Assembly (NCBI RefSeq): GCF_004664715.2
Contig: NC_051068.1
Span: 55,624,953-55,688,952 of the forward strand
Origin: Peromyscus leucopus
Lineage: Eukaryota > Chordata > Mammalia > Rodentia > Cricetidae
Reading direction: 5' to 3'
DNA: 64,000 nt
The number at the start of each line of letters is the position of its first letter. Position 1 is the stretch's first letter. This document shows positions 24,400 to 32,117 of the stretch, in pieces. Under the pieces are notes generated by a model. The model was not told the origin of the DNA. It saw nothing but the letters and a program-made list of their open reading frames with translations, and did not search any database. A program made the translations under genes and the position numbers.

Positions 24400-27012
24400 A
24401 ATCTACACACATTTTCCTCAGTGCCAATATTCTGTCCCTAATCATAAAAAAATGACACTTTCTTGATATTAAGAGAGTATCCTTCCCCTGTGAATTTTAT
24501 TGGCTTTTATGAAACAGCACAGAAGTTGGAGTGATTGTATCCCTCTTGCTTTTTGAATTCTCTGCACTAGATATAGCCACTACGTTTTCTGTCATAGCCG
24601 TGGTTCATATATGCCCAAACTTGGTTAGCAACAAAGATATTCTTCAATAAGGTGAAAGGACAGATCTCTGGTACACACAGACGGTAAAATATTATTCTGT
24701 GCTGACAACAGTACCATAAAAAGAGGTGGCAGAGCTGTGTATTGCTGAGTGAATGAAGCCACACTCAGAGTTATATGTCCTTGTCCAGCATCCAGACCCA
24801 CAGACTCTCCACACCAATAGGAATCCTGGTGTGCAGTGTGGACCCTGAGGTGATGTTGTGCCGGTGTCGTTTATGACTGAAATGTTTATGTCACTGTGGC
24901 ATAGAATGTGAGTGTGGAGGCTGTGCCTTGAACAAGGGGCATGTGAGAGTACTATCTATACCTACAGCAGAATTTCACTGTACACCTGAAACTGTGCTGA
25001 ATAATAAATTCTACCCAAAAGAATATCTCGTGGTTCTCTAGCACCTAGCTAAATAAGGCATCAGCTGTCAATGTGCTTCAAGCAAGTAAGTGACGTGATC
25101 TAATTTATGATTTTGAAAAATCACTAGACTGTACTGTGTGAGATGAAAACACAGAGTGACAAACCTGGAAGCATGGAGTCCAGTCCTGAGAACTGACAAT
25201 AGGAAAGGCAGTGAGTAATGGTGACCTGGGTGAAAATGATGGCATTGAAAATGGAGAGTCATTTATATGTGAAGTACAGACGACAGGACTAGATTGGATG
25301 CAGAAAGAAAAGAAAAGGAGCAATCAAGCGTCCCCAAAAGATTGAGTGATTGTATCATTTAGAGGAATGGAGAAGAGGGAGGAGAGGTGTGATGATGATG
25401 GGGAGAGATGGGTAAGGGCTTGGTAAGACTTCCCTCCCTAACTGTGGGGCACACAAGGTGTCCATTAGCAGTGGCGATGCTAGCAAGCGTTAAATGACAC
25501 TTGCTAAACTCTAGAAAGAAGTAGGCAAATGCTGTTCCAACATTTTTCTCATGGAGAAGATGATACTACATAGTTCACAAATGACAAAACTGTGAGTCCA
25601 CATAGTTCATCAATTCCCCTGGAGTTCTTCTGATACTCTGGCTTCTAGCAGGACCTATGCTGCTGCTCATTCAACCAGAACCCCAGAATGAGAAGACATA
25701 GGAGAGGTAAGTAATAAATACCTAGATATAAAGGCCAGCTTTATGATATGTGAGGGATGTTGGCATTATCTAACATTGAGAAAGAGAGCACGTTCCTAAC
25801 TTGTTTCCAAAATGTGCAACTGGACTGGAGGGACGGAATGGAGATAGGAAACAGAGACCAGGATCTACACATTGAGCACAGACAATCCCCAAGGAGTGGG
25901 CAGTGTGGGGGCTATTTGGGAGAAGGAAAGGGTTTAATTTATAGTTGGTAGAAGAACATATATATGCTTCCTGGGTAGAAAAAAATAGTATAAAGAATGG
26001 AGGGGGGACAAAAATCATTACAAAGAAATGTTAAAAGTTGCAAGTGTGTATGTGAGTCCAAGTGACCAGAATGAGAGTGACTTCTGTTCAAAAGAGGGCA
26101 CATCTGCCTCTGTGACGTGGAAAGGCATAGGCTGTAGCTTCAGGTGAGGTGTGAGTACTGGGCTTTCAACACAAGAGTGGCAAGAGTTTAACCTTGACAG
26201 AGCAAGGGCATCATGGTAGTCTTTCAAAAATGGAAAATTTAAACTTAACCAAAGGTAATAAATTCATTGCTGAAGTTGAATGCTATTACTGTGATTATGA
26301 ACTTTAAAAGGAATCAACAGAGCTGTGTGGTGCTATTTTTAAAAACATTCAGTCTGTCAGAGCAACCACGGAGCAGAAAGTGACTCAGTAAAAAAGTTAT
26401 TTAGAATCATGACAGAGAAGTAAATAGAAGGGGTAAAAGAAGCAAATAAACCAGAATTGTTACAAAACACTCCTACTTGAGCTGTGGTCTGAGGTGGGCT
26501 GGAGACAGTAAAGACAAGGGGAGGCGGATGGAGTAAAAGCAGCTACGAGGGCTCAGCTTATTTGTGTCAAAGGACCTTCAGGATTGGGAAGCTAGCAATG
26601 AGAAATGTATAAGCATCAGAAATAAAAATTGGCATACCTGACCAAAGTTGGTGGAGGCCAGGGTCTTGGACATATTACCACATGAATGTTAAGTTTATCA
26701 CAATGACAGTGATAGAAAACAGAGAAAGACAGGAATGAGAAAGATTGGATTAGTAGATGGTGTGGGAGAGAGTGGTATATGCTTCAAAAATAAGGCATGA
26801 ATGAGAACAGAGGAAATAAAATCAACAAGGCACTGACAGTCAGACATTGTTTTATCTACTCTACTTCTAGGCCCTGGAAGACTCATGGCTAATTAATTAA
26901 TTAATTCCTCCAGTGAAGCACTGTAGTGTTTCCACAAGTTGAGTGATGCCCAGTGATGATAAATCACAAAGCTGGCAGGTTATAATTCACCATCAGACCC
27001 TTACAAGTAAGT
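24400..27012. other. Unassigned sequence
   Basis: No gene or repeat recognised by eye. There is a short (TTAA)n-like run at 26891-26907. Open frames are 82 codons or fewer. Confidence 0.45.
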
Positions 27013-27228
27013 AATGTTTTAGCTAACCTGGGTTTTTTGTTTTTCCATATGAAGTTGAGTATTGTTCATTAGAGATCTGTGAAGAAATGTGTTGGTAATT
27101 TGATGAGGATTGCATTGAATCTGTAGGTTGCTTTTAATAAGATTGACATTTTTACTATGTTAATCCTACCTATCCATGAGCATGGGAGATCTATCCATTT
27201 TCTGATATCTTCTTCGATTTTTTCCTTC

Positions 27229-27232
27229 AAAG
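27229..27232. repeat. Provirus target-site duplication, left copy (AAAG)
   Basis: AAAG directly precedes the left LTR, and the same four bases (32114-32117) follow the right LTR. A 4-bp duplication is the usual value for gammaretroviral integrase. The L1 sequence continues cleanly on either side. Confidence 0.85.
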
Positions 27233-27808
27233 TGAAAGAACCCCCAGAGGAGATCTTCCTTCAGGAGAGACCCCAAACCCAAGGAACACACCGAAACCAC
27301 CGATCAGATGCAAAAGCAAGAGGGTTTATTAGATACACGGGTACCCGTGGCAAAGTCTCTAGGAGGACTTGCGCCCCTTCCTAGGGCAAAGGGGACTTTT
27401 TATGGGTTTCCAGGGGCAAGGCGCGGCTACAGAAGCGAGAAGCATAGTTACAGGGTCCCGATTGGTTGTTTCAAAGAAGGCCAGGGTGAACTTGGGGTCG
27501 TATGTGTGTGGCTGATCTGGCCTTGCCCAGGCCAACTGCTTATTCCTCAAGGCCAGGGGCCCGCCATAAAATATCCTCATTTAACCCAACTGTCTTTCTC
27601 CCAAGACCGCTGACCACAATTATCTCCTCCCTAAGCCAGATGGCTGGCCACAGTTATCTCTCCCTCCCAAGGCCGGATGGCTAGTTAGTTACAGCTGTGT
27701 ACTTCTGTCTTTCTGTTTCCTTCAGAATGGCGTTTCTTAGGCTAAGTTATGGGGGGCATTACTTCAGCCCAACACCCCATATCCTCATCATGGAGTGGGG
27801 GTCTTTCA
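27233..27808 (-). repeat. Provirus 3' LTR (576 bp)
   Basis: On the minus strand it starts TGAAAGACCCCC and ends GGGGGTTCTTTCA, giving inverted termini. U3 is on the right side, at about 27375-27808. The sense-strand TATA-like CATAAAAAG is at 27396-27404 and the AATAAA polyadenylation signal at 27325-27330. The terminal sequence and the promoter/poly(A) spacing are of gammaretroviral type. Confidence 0.93.
27325..27330 (-). terminator. Polyadenylation signal AATAAA in 3' LTR
   Basis: AATAAA on the minus strand lies about 70 bp downstream of the TATA-like box. This is the usual position near the end of R in gammaretroviral LTRs, where it directs 3' end formation of the proviral transcript. Confidence 0.75.
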
Positions 27809-27826
27809 TTCCCCCATTTTCTTTTG
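27809..27826 (-). promoter_or_regulatory. Polypurine tract
   Basis: Read on the minus strand this is CAAAAGAAAATGGGGGAA, placed immediately before the 3' LTR. It would prime plus-strand DNA synthesis in reverse transcription and appears intact. Confidence 0.88.
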
Positions 27827-28330
27827 TACCAAATGGAATCTTTCATTTTAGGATGGAGAATAAGGGGTCAGCTCCATCTCTGACTGTCTGAGTCTCTGAT
27901 ATTGCTGGGTCAGGATCAAAGCCTGGACAACAGAAACCCTATCCCTGATGAATTGCACCAATCTATTGAGGATGCATGGCCCGAACAATAAAACGAGCAG
28001 GAGGATAATTAGGGAGCCCATAATGGTGGAGACAAGGGTCGTAAACCATGGTGACCTTTGGAACCATCCTTTAAACCATATCTGTTGAGTATGGCTACTT
28101 GGAGCTGTCTGAATTGGCCGGTCTCCATAAGAGCTACGGTCCCTGTATCTACCCCGGCAGCTATTTCGCCCATGGTAATTCCTCCCAGTAACAGGGCCAG
28201 CGTCAGGGAAACAGGCTCTCTGGTGATGCCCCTCCTAATGTCAGGAGGACTATTAGGGGGATCAAGGGGACCCCCGGGTGAGTCTTATCTTTAGTGGGTT
28301 TAGAGAGCGTTGAACTAGATGTCTCGGTGC
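27827..28330 (-). pseudogene. env remnant: leader end, TM fusion segment and membrane anchor
   Basis: Three pieces of a gammaretroviral envelope gene remain. The 5'-most piece (about 28330-28225) looks like the env signal-peptide region, overlapping the integrase end, with no clear start codon. It is followed at once by a hydrophobic glycine-rich stretch (about 28218-28100) typical of the N-terminal fusion segment of the TM subunit. Next comes the membrane-proximal segment with the anchor and cytoplasmic tail (about 28095-27840), which includes [17 protein letters not shown] sequence. The whole SU subunit and the central TM ectodomain are absent. The pieces are not in one frame, so no envelope protein can be made. 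Confidence 0.82.
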
Positions 28331-28608
28331 CCTCAGTTTCGTCGGGTTCCTTGGCAGCCTTCACATGCGACGCGTGGACCCAAGCCGCTATCCCGTCAAC
28401 CTCGGCTCTAGGTTCCTGGATTGATGGCGTCGGACCCAGACAGAGTCCCCAATCTTGAATGGGTGAGGCCCCACCGGGCGGTTCAGTTGCTCCCGGTAGG
28501 CAGGGGTTTTCACACCGTCTTTTGTACCAATTGGAGGGCTTGGAGGTGCGCCTCTAGGGTAGGGCTAGTGGCAAAAGAGGAGATATCAGGGTGAAGGAAA
28601 TTTACAAT
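28331..28608 (-). pseudogene. Integrase C-terminal domain remnant
   Basis: This continues the integrase gene past the stop codon that ends the open frame at 28609. In other frames it keeps [20 protein letters not shown] and AAWVHASHVKAA-like segments of the gammaretroviral integrase C-terminal domain. An in-frame TAA, a frameshift near 28525 and a deletion of roughly 60 bp near 28405 separate the pieces. It is not functional. Confidence 0.8.
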
Positions 28609-29019
28609 TTATGGGGGAGCCCCATACATGATCTCAAATGGGGTTAGGCCATGAGGCCCAGGAGTATTTCGGGCTCGGTAAAGGGCTAGGGGGAGTAGGA
28701 GCACCCAATCTCTAGTGCCAGTTGTAAGCGTTAATTTGGTTAAAGTCTCCTTAATGGTTTTATTTGCACGTTCTGCCTGTCCTGAGCTCTGGGGGCGGTA
28801 TGCACAATGAAGTTTCCAATCAATCCCCAGTAGCCTGGCCACCTTCTGACTTACCTGGGAGACGAAGGCGGGCCCATTGTTTGACCCCAATATCTGAGGC
28901 ATTTCATACCTGGGAAAGATGTCATCCAGGAGTTTCTTGGTTACCACGTTAGCGGTCTCCTTCTTGGTAAGGAAGGCCTCTGTCCATCCATGATGTAAGC
29001 TTGTCACTCGGGGCTCCAT
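28609..29019 (-). pseudogene. Integrase catalytic core remnant
   Basis: The 136-codon open frame covers the middle and end of a gammaretroviral integrase core. Clear segments are [13 protein letters not shown] (residues 19-31), GSNNGPAF (45-52), the SSGQAER region with the third acidic catalytic residue, and [20 protein letters not shown]. The N-terminal zinc-binding domain and the part carrying the first catalytic aspartate are deleted. The second catalytic aspartate, expected at residue 47 in GSxNGPAF, is asparagine (codon AAC at 28879-28881). The enzyme could not catalyse strand transfer. The ATG used for the frame is fortuitous, created at the deletion joint. Confidence 0.88.
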
Positions 29020-29350
29020 TCCGCCCCCATTTTCTTTGTTAGTTCCTGGTCCTCCGGGCTTCTGCCATCCGGAGGGCCTGGGTCAGCGCGATCAGCTCTG
29101 CTCTTTTGGGCCGATGCTTTAGGTGGCAGTGGTGAGGCCCAAACTACCTCCGATTCGGTGGTGATGGCTGCTCCGGCCCTCCGTTCTTCTTCTTGGAGGA
29201 AGCTGCTCCCATCCGTGAACCAGATAAAATCTATTAGGTCGGAGCGGGTGCCATGGGCCTCCGCCAGAATCTGGAGGCAATTGTGCTCCTTGGATGGGTC
29301 TGGCAAGGGCAGCAGGGTTGCGGGGTTGAGGGAGACAACTGGTCTGAACA
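29020..29350 (-). pseudogene. RNase H remnant
   Basis: In the frame of the 179-codon reading at 29004-29543, residues of the RT-RNase H linker are followed by [11 protein letters not shown], which includes the first catalytic aspartate of RNase H. A frameshift near 29105 moves the next catalytic segment ([15 protein letters not shown] in the neighbouring frame) out of phase. Downstream the domain ends at the deletion that joins it to integrase near 29030. It would normally degrade the RNA strand during reverse transcription. Here it is broken. Confidence 0.85.
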
Positions 29351-29611
29351 CCATTTGATCTGGGGCTGTTGGACCAGAGCTTCCACCGCATGGGAGGATA
29401 ACACAGTTAATGGCTGCCCCAAAGTCAGTTTCCCTGCATCCTTGAGCAAAACAGCAAGGGCGGCTACCATGCACAGACAGGGGGGCCATCCTGTAGCTAC
29501 CGGGTCTAATTTCTTGGATAGATAAGCTACAGGTCTCTTCCATGGCCCCAGTCTCTGTACCAGCATTCCTTTTGCAAAGCCTGAGTTCTCGTCCACGAAC
29601 AGTTCAAAGGG
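29351..29611 (-). pseudogene. Reverse transcriptase connection-domain remnant
   Basis: The 120-codon frame at 29234-29596 begins with the gammaretroviral RT connection region: [20 protein letters not shown], then [15 protein letters not shown] and [10 protein letters not shown]. The fingers, palm and thumb subdomains, including the YxDD polymerase motif, are absent. The frame breaks near 29340 against the RNase H part. No polymerase activity is possible. Confidence 0.87.
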
Positions 29612-30028
29612 CTAGGACTTGTAGGGGGGTCCCTTTGGGTCCTGTCCAGATGCCAGCTGAACCTTTTTCTCGGTGGTCCATCGATACCTCCTGCTACCTG
29701 TGGCCCCCTGGACCAAAGCTGTGCAGTCACTGAGAGAGCCTCCGGTATGGCCCAGGACTGAATGTTGAGCCCCGGTGTCCACTAGGAAGGTCATTGGCTG
29801 CCCCCCAATCTTGAGAGTTATCTTAGGCTCGGGGGGGGGGGGCTCCTGGCCGTGACCTCCCCAATCCTCCAGATTGAGGAGGTCCTTGGCCCTTGGCTTA
29901 GGTCTCCGAGACCCTTGAGGCTTCTTTGGGCAGTCACGAGCCCAATGTTTTCTCTTTTTACAGTAAGCACACTGGTCTTTGTCAAGATCTCCAGTCCTAA
30001 CTCCCTCTCTGACCTGTCCCTGAGACAT
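29612..30028 (-). pseudogene. Nucleocapsid plus N-terminal protease, read as one frame
   Basis: The 138-codon frame holds a CCHC zinc knuckle at residues 20-33 ([14 protein letters not shown]), then a basic region and LLNLED (50-55). A tryptophan codon (TGG at 29861-29863) follows where gammaretroviruses have the amber codon that is read through to make Gag-Pol. The protease start then runs through a proline run, coded by 12 C residues, to the active-site triplet in [12 protein letters not shown]. The protease stops short at residue 138 because a deletion joins it to the RT end. The knuckle keeps all four metal ligands. The protease lacks its flap-to-C-terminal part. Confidence 0.87.
29861..29863 (-). 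other. Sense codon TGG at the Gag-Pol readthrough position
   Basis: The codon right after LLNLED and before GGHGQE is TGG (Trp). In this virus group the same junction normally holds a UAG stop with about 5 percent readthrough. Here nucleocapsid and protease are directly fused. Confidence 0.75.
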
Positions 30029-30045
30029 TACAGTGGCCAGGACTT

Positions 30046-30500
30046 TTTTTTTTTTTTTTAAACACTTTCCCTGCCTTTTTAAGTCTTTCTAAAAACGCTG
30101 GCGTCTCTTCCTGGTAACCTGAGCCAGATTGGTAGGGGGTCTAGAGCCCCTCGGAGACCCGCTAAGAGCAACTGGCGATAGAGACGTAGGTGCTCCCTAC
30201 CTTCGGGGTCGCGGAGTCCCAGTTCGGGCGGGTGAGGGGGAAAGGCTGCATTAGGCAATTGGGTGGGTCTTTTATCGTCTCCTGGAACCTCCAAGCCTCC
30301 AGGAAGACTGGCTGTCTTTGGCTGGTTTGTCGCGCCTTCCTCGTAGGCGACCAGCAATTGGGGAGGGAGCAGGAGCCTCGCTGTTCGGGGGCCGCTGCAG
30401 GAGCCGCCGGTCCCTCCGGCGCTGTTGGGGGGGCTGTAACACTCGGGGCGGGGTGACTCGGCGTCCACGGGTGACGCCGCCCCTGAGCCATCTACCCCAC
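30046..30500 (-). pseudogene. gag remnant: p12-like and capsid C-terminal part
   Basis: The clearest stretch is [19 protein letters not shown], with [11 protein letters not shown] upstream, both typical of gammaretroviral capsid. It alternates between frames near 30210-30330, showing small indels. Downstream, FLERLK-type sequence is followed by a run of 15 A (30046-30060 on the plus strand as T) and then nucleocapsid. Upstream the sequence is proline-rich and p12-like. Matrix and most of the capsid N-terminal domain are not recognisable, and I see no gag start codon in its expected context. Confidence 0.7.
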
Positions 30501-30590
30501 ACCTGGTCGGAGCCGGTCGAGCAGCGCGCGGCGCGCTGCCAGGGTGGAAGTGCCCTCCGCGGCGGAAGCGCACTTGGCGCCGGTAGCTGG

Positions 30591-30592
<2 letters not shown>

Positions 30593-30632
<40 letters not shown>
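30593..30632 (+). repeat. Homopolymer of 40 G
   Basis: An uninterrupted run of 40 G on the plus strand (C in the proviral sense). It can form stacked G-quadruplexes and is prone to length error in sequencing and assembly. Confidence 0.9.
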
Positions 30633-30633
<1 letters not shown>

Positions 30634-31202
30634 GTCCCCGCCGACCCCATCCCTGGCCCCGCCTGCGCGCCCCCGCCACATCCCGCGCCCGCCGCCGCCG
30701 CGGGCCTTCGCGATCGGATTCCCCTGGTCCCCACCAGTTCTAAGTCGGCTGCTAGGCGCCGGCCAAGGTGAGGCGCCGCACACAGAAAACCGCGGCCCGG
30801 CGGGCGGACCCGGCGGGGAAAAACTGGCGCAGCCCCGACCCTCCGCCGCGCGGGAGCCGCGGACGGCCGGGGAGAGCGGGGAGCGAGGAGGGGAGGCCCC
30901 CCCCAGTGCCGCCCCGGACCCCGCGACCGCGCCGCGGCCGCGGGGACAGGAGGAGGCGAGGGGCGCACCGGCGCCCGCCGCCGCCGCTGCCGGAGCGGCG
31001 GAACGCGGGGAGAGGAAACAACACGCTGGTGGAGGGGTCAGGAGGAACGGGGAGCGGGAGAGATCCGCTGATCCGGCTTCCTATGACTGTTTCTAGGAGG
31101 AGAACGGTTAAACAGAAAACAAAAAACGACAGACAAACACAAATGAGACTAACACACGCTGCGCGGCTTCGGTTCCAAACCGAAAGCAAAACCAGAAAGA
31201 CC

Positions 31203-31298
31203 GTGTCCCAGAGGGGACTTAAAACCGTGCCCCAGAGAGGGGACTTAAAACCGTGCCCCAGAGAGGGGACTTAAAACCGTGCCCCAGAGAGGGGACTT
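31203..31298 (-). repeat. 26-bp tandem repeats in the proviral leader
   Basis: About 3.8 units starting at 31203 (24-bp variant), 31227, 31253 and 31279 (partial). The plus-strand unit core is CCCAGAGAGGGGACTTAAAA. The two middle units are identical, which points to recent slippage or template switching. Confidence 0.9.
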
Positions 31299-31476
31299 CA
31301 GACTCCCCGTGGAACGTCTTCCAGGGGGCAGTGGCGAAGTCCAGGCTCGTCAGCCTCTTCAGATCCACTGACTCAGACAGATTATCAGGCGCGCAAACAG
31401 ACAACATTCAACATTCAGACAAACAGACAACACTCAGACAGGACAGAGATGACATACACCAAGGCCGGCCGGCTTA

Positions 31477-31478
31477 CC
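31477..31478 (-). promoter_or_regulatory. Candidate splice donor in leader
   Basis: The minus strand reads GGAG/GTAAGCC at this junction, a strong donor match about 40 bp downstream of the primer site. Gammaretroviruses splice env mRNA from a donor in the leader, so position and sequence both fit. Confidence 0.6.
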
Positions 31479-31517
31479 TCCTGACGGTGGGTCGGTGGTC
31501 TCAGGGAGGGGTCTCAG

Positions 31518-31535
31518 TCCCCGTACGGGCCACCA
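31518..31535 (-). promoter_or_regulatory. Primer binding site for tRNA-Ile
   Basis: The minus strand has TGGTGGCCCGTACGGGGA, two bases after the 5' LTR. Its complement is the 3' end of an isoleucine tRNA (AAT anticodon) including CCA, as far as I recall that tRNA, with all 18 bases matching. It does not fit the proline, glutamine or glycine primers usual in murine gammaretroviral elements. Confidence 0.85.
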
Positions 31536-31700
31536 AATGAAAGAACCCCCAGAGGAGATCTTCCTTCAGGAGAGACCCCAAACCCAAGGAACACACCGAA
31601 ACCACCGATCAGATGCAAAAGCAAGAGGGTTTATTAGATACACGGGTACCCGGGGCGAAGTCTCTAGGAGGACTTGCGCCCCTTCCTAGGGCAAAGGGGA

Positions 31701-31709
31701 CTTTTTATG
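31701..31709 (-). promoter_or_regulatory. LTR promoter TATA-like box
   Basis: CATAAAAAG on the sense strand, about 57 bp downstream of a CCAAT box at 31766-31770. The R start is expected some 20-30 bp further on, near the GCGCAAGTCCTCC sequence. Confidence 0.75.
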
Positions 31710-31916
31710 GGTTTCCAGGGGCAAGGCGCGGCTACAGAAGCGAGAAGCATAGTTACAGGGTCCCGATTGGTTGTTTCAAAGAAGGCCAGGGTGAACTTGG
31801 GGTCGTATGTGTGTGGCTGATCTGGCCTTGCCCAGGCCAACTGCTTATTCCTCAAGGCCAGGGGCCCGCCATAAAATATCCTCATTTAACCCAACTGTCT
31901 TTCTCCCAAGGCCGCT

Positions 31917-31965
31917 GACCACAATTATCTCCTCCCTAAGCCAGATGGCTGGCCACAGTTATCTC
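31917..31965 (-). promoter_or_regulatory. Duplicated GATA/RUNX-like motif pair in U3
   Basis: The sense strand carries AGATAACTGTGGCC and, 34 bp further on, AGATAATTGTGGTC within an imperfect repeat. Each joins a GATA-type AGATAA to a RUNX core TGTGG. Both are present in the other LTR (27612-27660). Direct repeats with core elements are typical of retroviral enhancers. Confidence 0.55.
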
Positions 31966-32113
31966 TCCCTCCCAAGGCCGGATGGCTAGTTAGTTACAGC
32001 TGTGTACTTCTGTCTTTCTGTTTCCTTCAGAATGGCGTTTCTTAGGCTAAGTTATGGGGGGCATTACTTCAGCCCAACACCCCATATCCTCATAATGGAG
32101 TGGGGGTCTTTCA

Positions 32114-32117
32114 AAAG
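32114..32117. repeat. Provirus target-site duplication, right copy (AAAG)
   Basis: Matches 27229-27232. Antisense L1 sequence resumes directly after it. Confidence 0.85.

Larger units (their letters stand above)
30501..31517 (-). other. GC-rich proviral leader / 5' UTR
   Basis: This kilobase between primer site and gag is strongly GC- and CpG-rich from about 30360 to 31030, in sharp contrast to the AT-rich surroundings. It contains a 40-base G homopolymer (30593-30632) and 26-bp tandem repeats (31203-31298). Long overlapping frames of 145-168 codons on both strands reflect the GC bias and are not genes. A leader of this kind would hold the packaging signal and any internal ribosome entry. 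Confidence 0.65.
27233..32113 (-). mobile_element. Young internally deleted gammaretrovirus-like provirus
   Basis: This is a complete two-LTR provirus of 4881 bp on the minus strand, nested in an L1. In the sense (minus) direction the order is 5' LTR, tRNA-Ile-type primer site, GC-rich leader with tandem repeats, gag remnant, nucleocapsid and protease start, RT end plus RNase H, integrase, env remnant, polypurine tract and 3' LTR. A full gammaretroviral genome is about 8 kb, so some 3 kb is missing in several separate deletions. Frames are also broken by frameshifts and stops. The LTRs differ at only 4 of 576 positions (27348, 27352, 27606 and 27789 against the other copy), so the insertion is recent. 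With no working proteins of its own, it must have been moved by gene products of a relative. Confidence 0.93.
31538..32113 (-). repeat. Provirus 5' LTR (576 bp)
   Basis: Same length as the other LTR with four substitutions and no indel. The sense strand shows a CCAAT box (31766-31770), a TATA-like CATAAAAAG (31701-31709) and AATAAA (31630-31635). Transcription would run leftward on the plus-strand map. Confidence 0.93.

Noticed and set aside
27359..27580. 73-codon frame found identically in both LTRs
   Set aside because: Identity follows from the LTR duplication. The frame spans promoter elements and has no known counterpart.
28058..29543. Plus-strand frames of 60-90 codons across the pol region
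   Set aside because: They are antisense shadows of the minus-strand pol remnants.
30318..31274. Long overlapping open frames on both strands in the proviral leader (135-168 codons)
   Set aside because: They arise from the strong GC bias, overlap one another on both strands, are low in complexity and have no domain.
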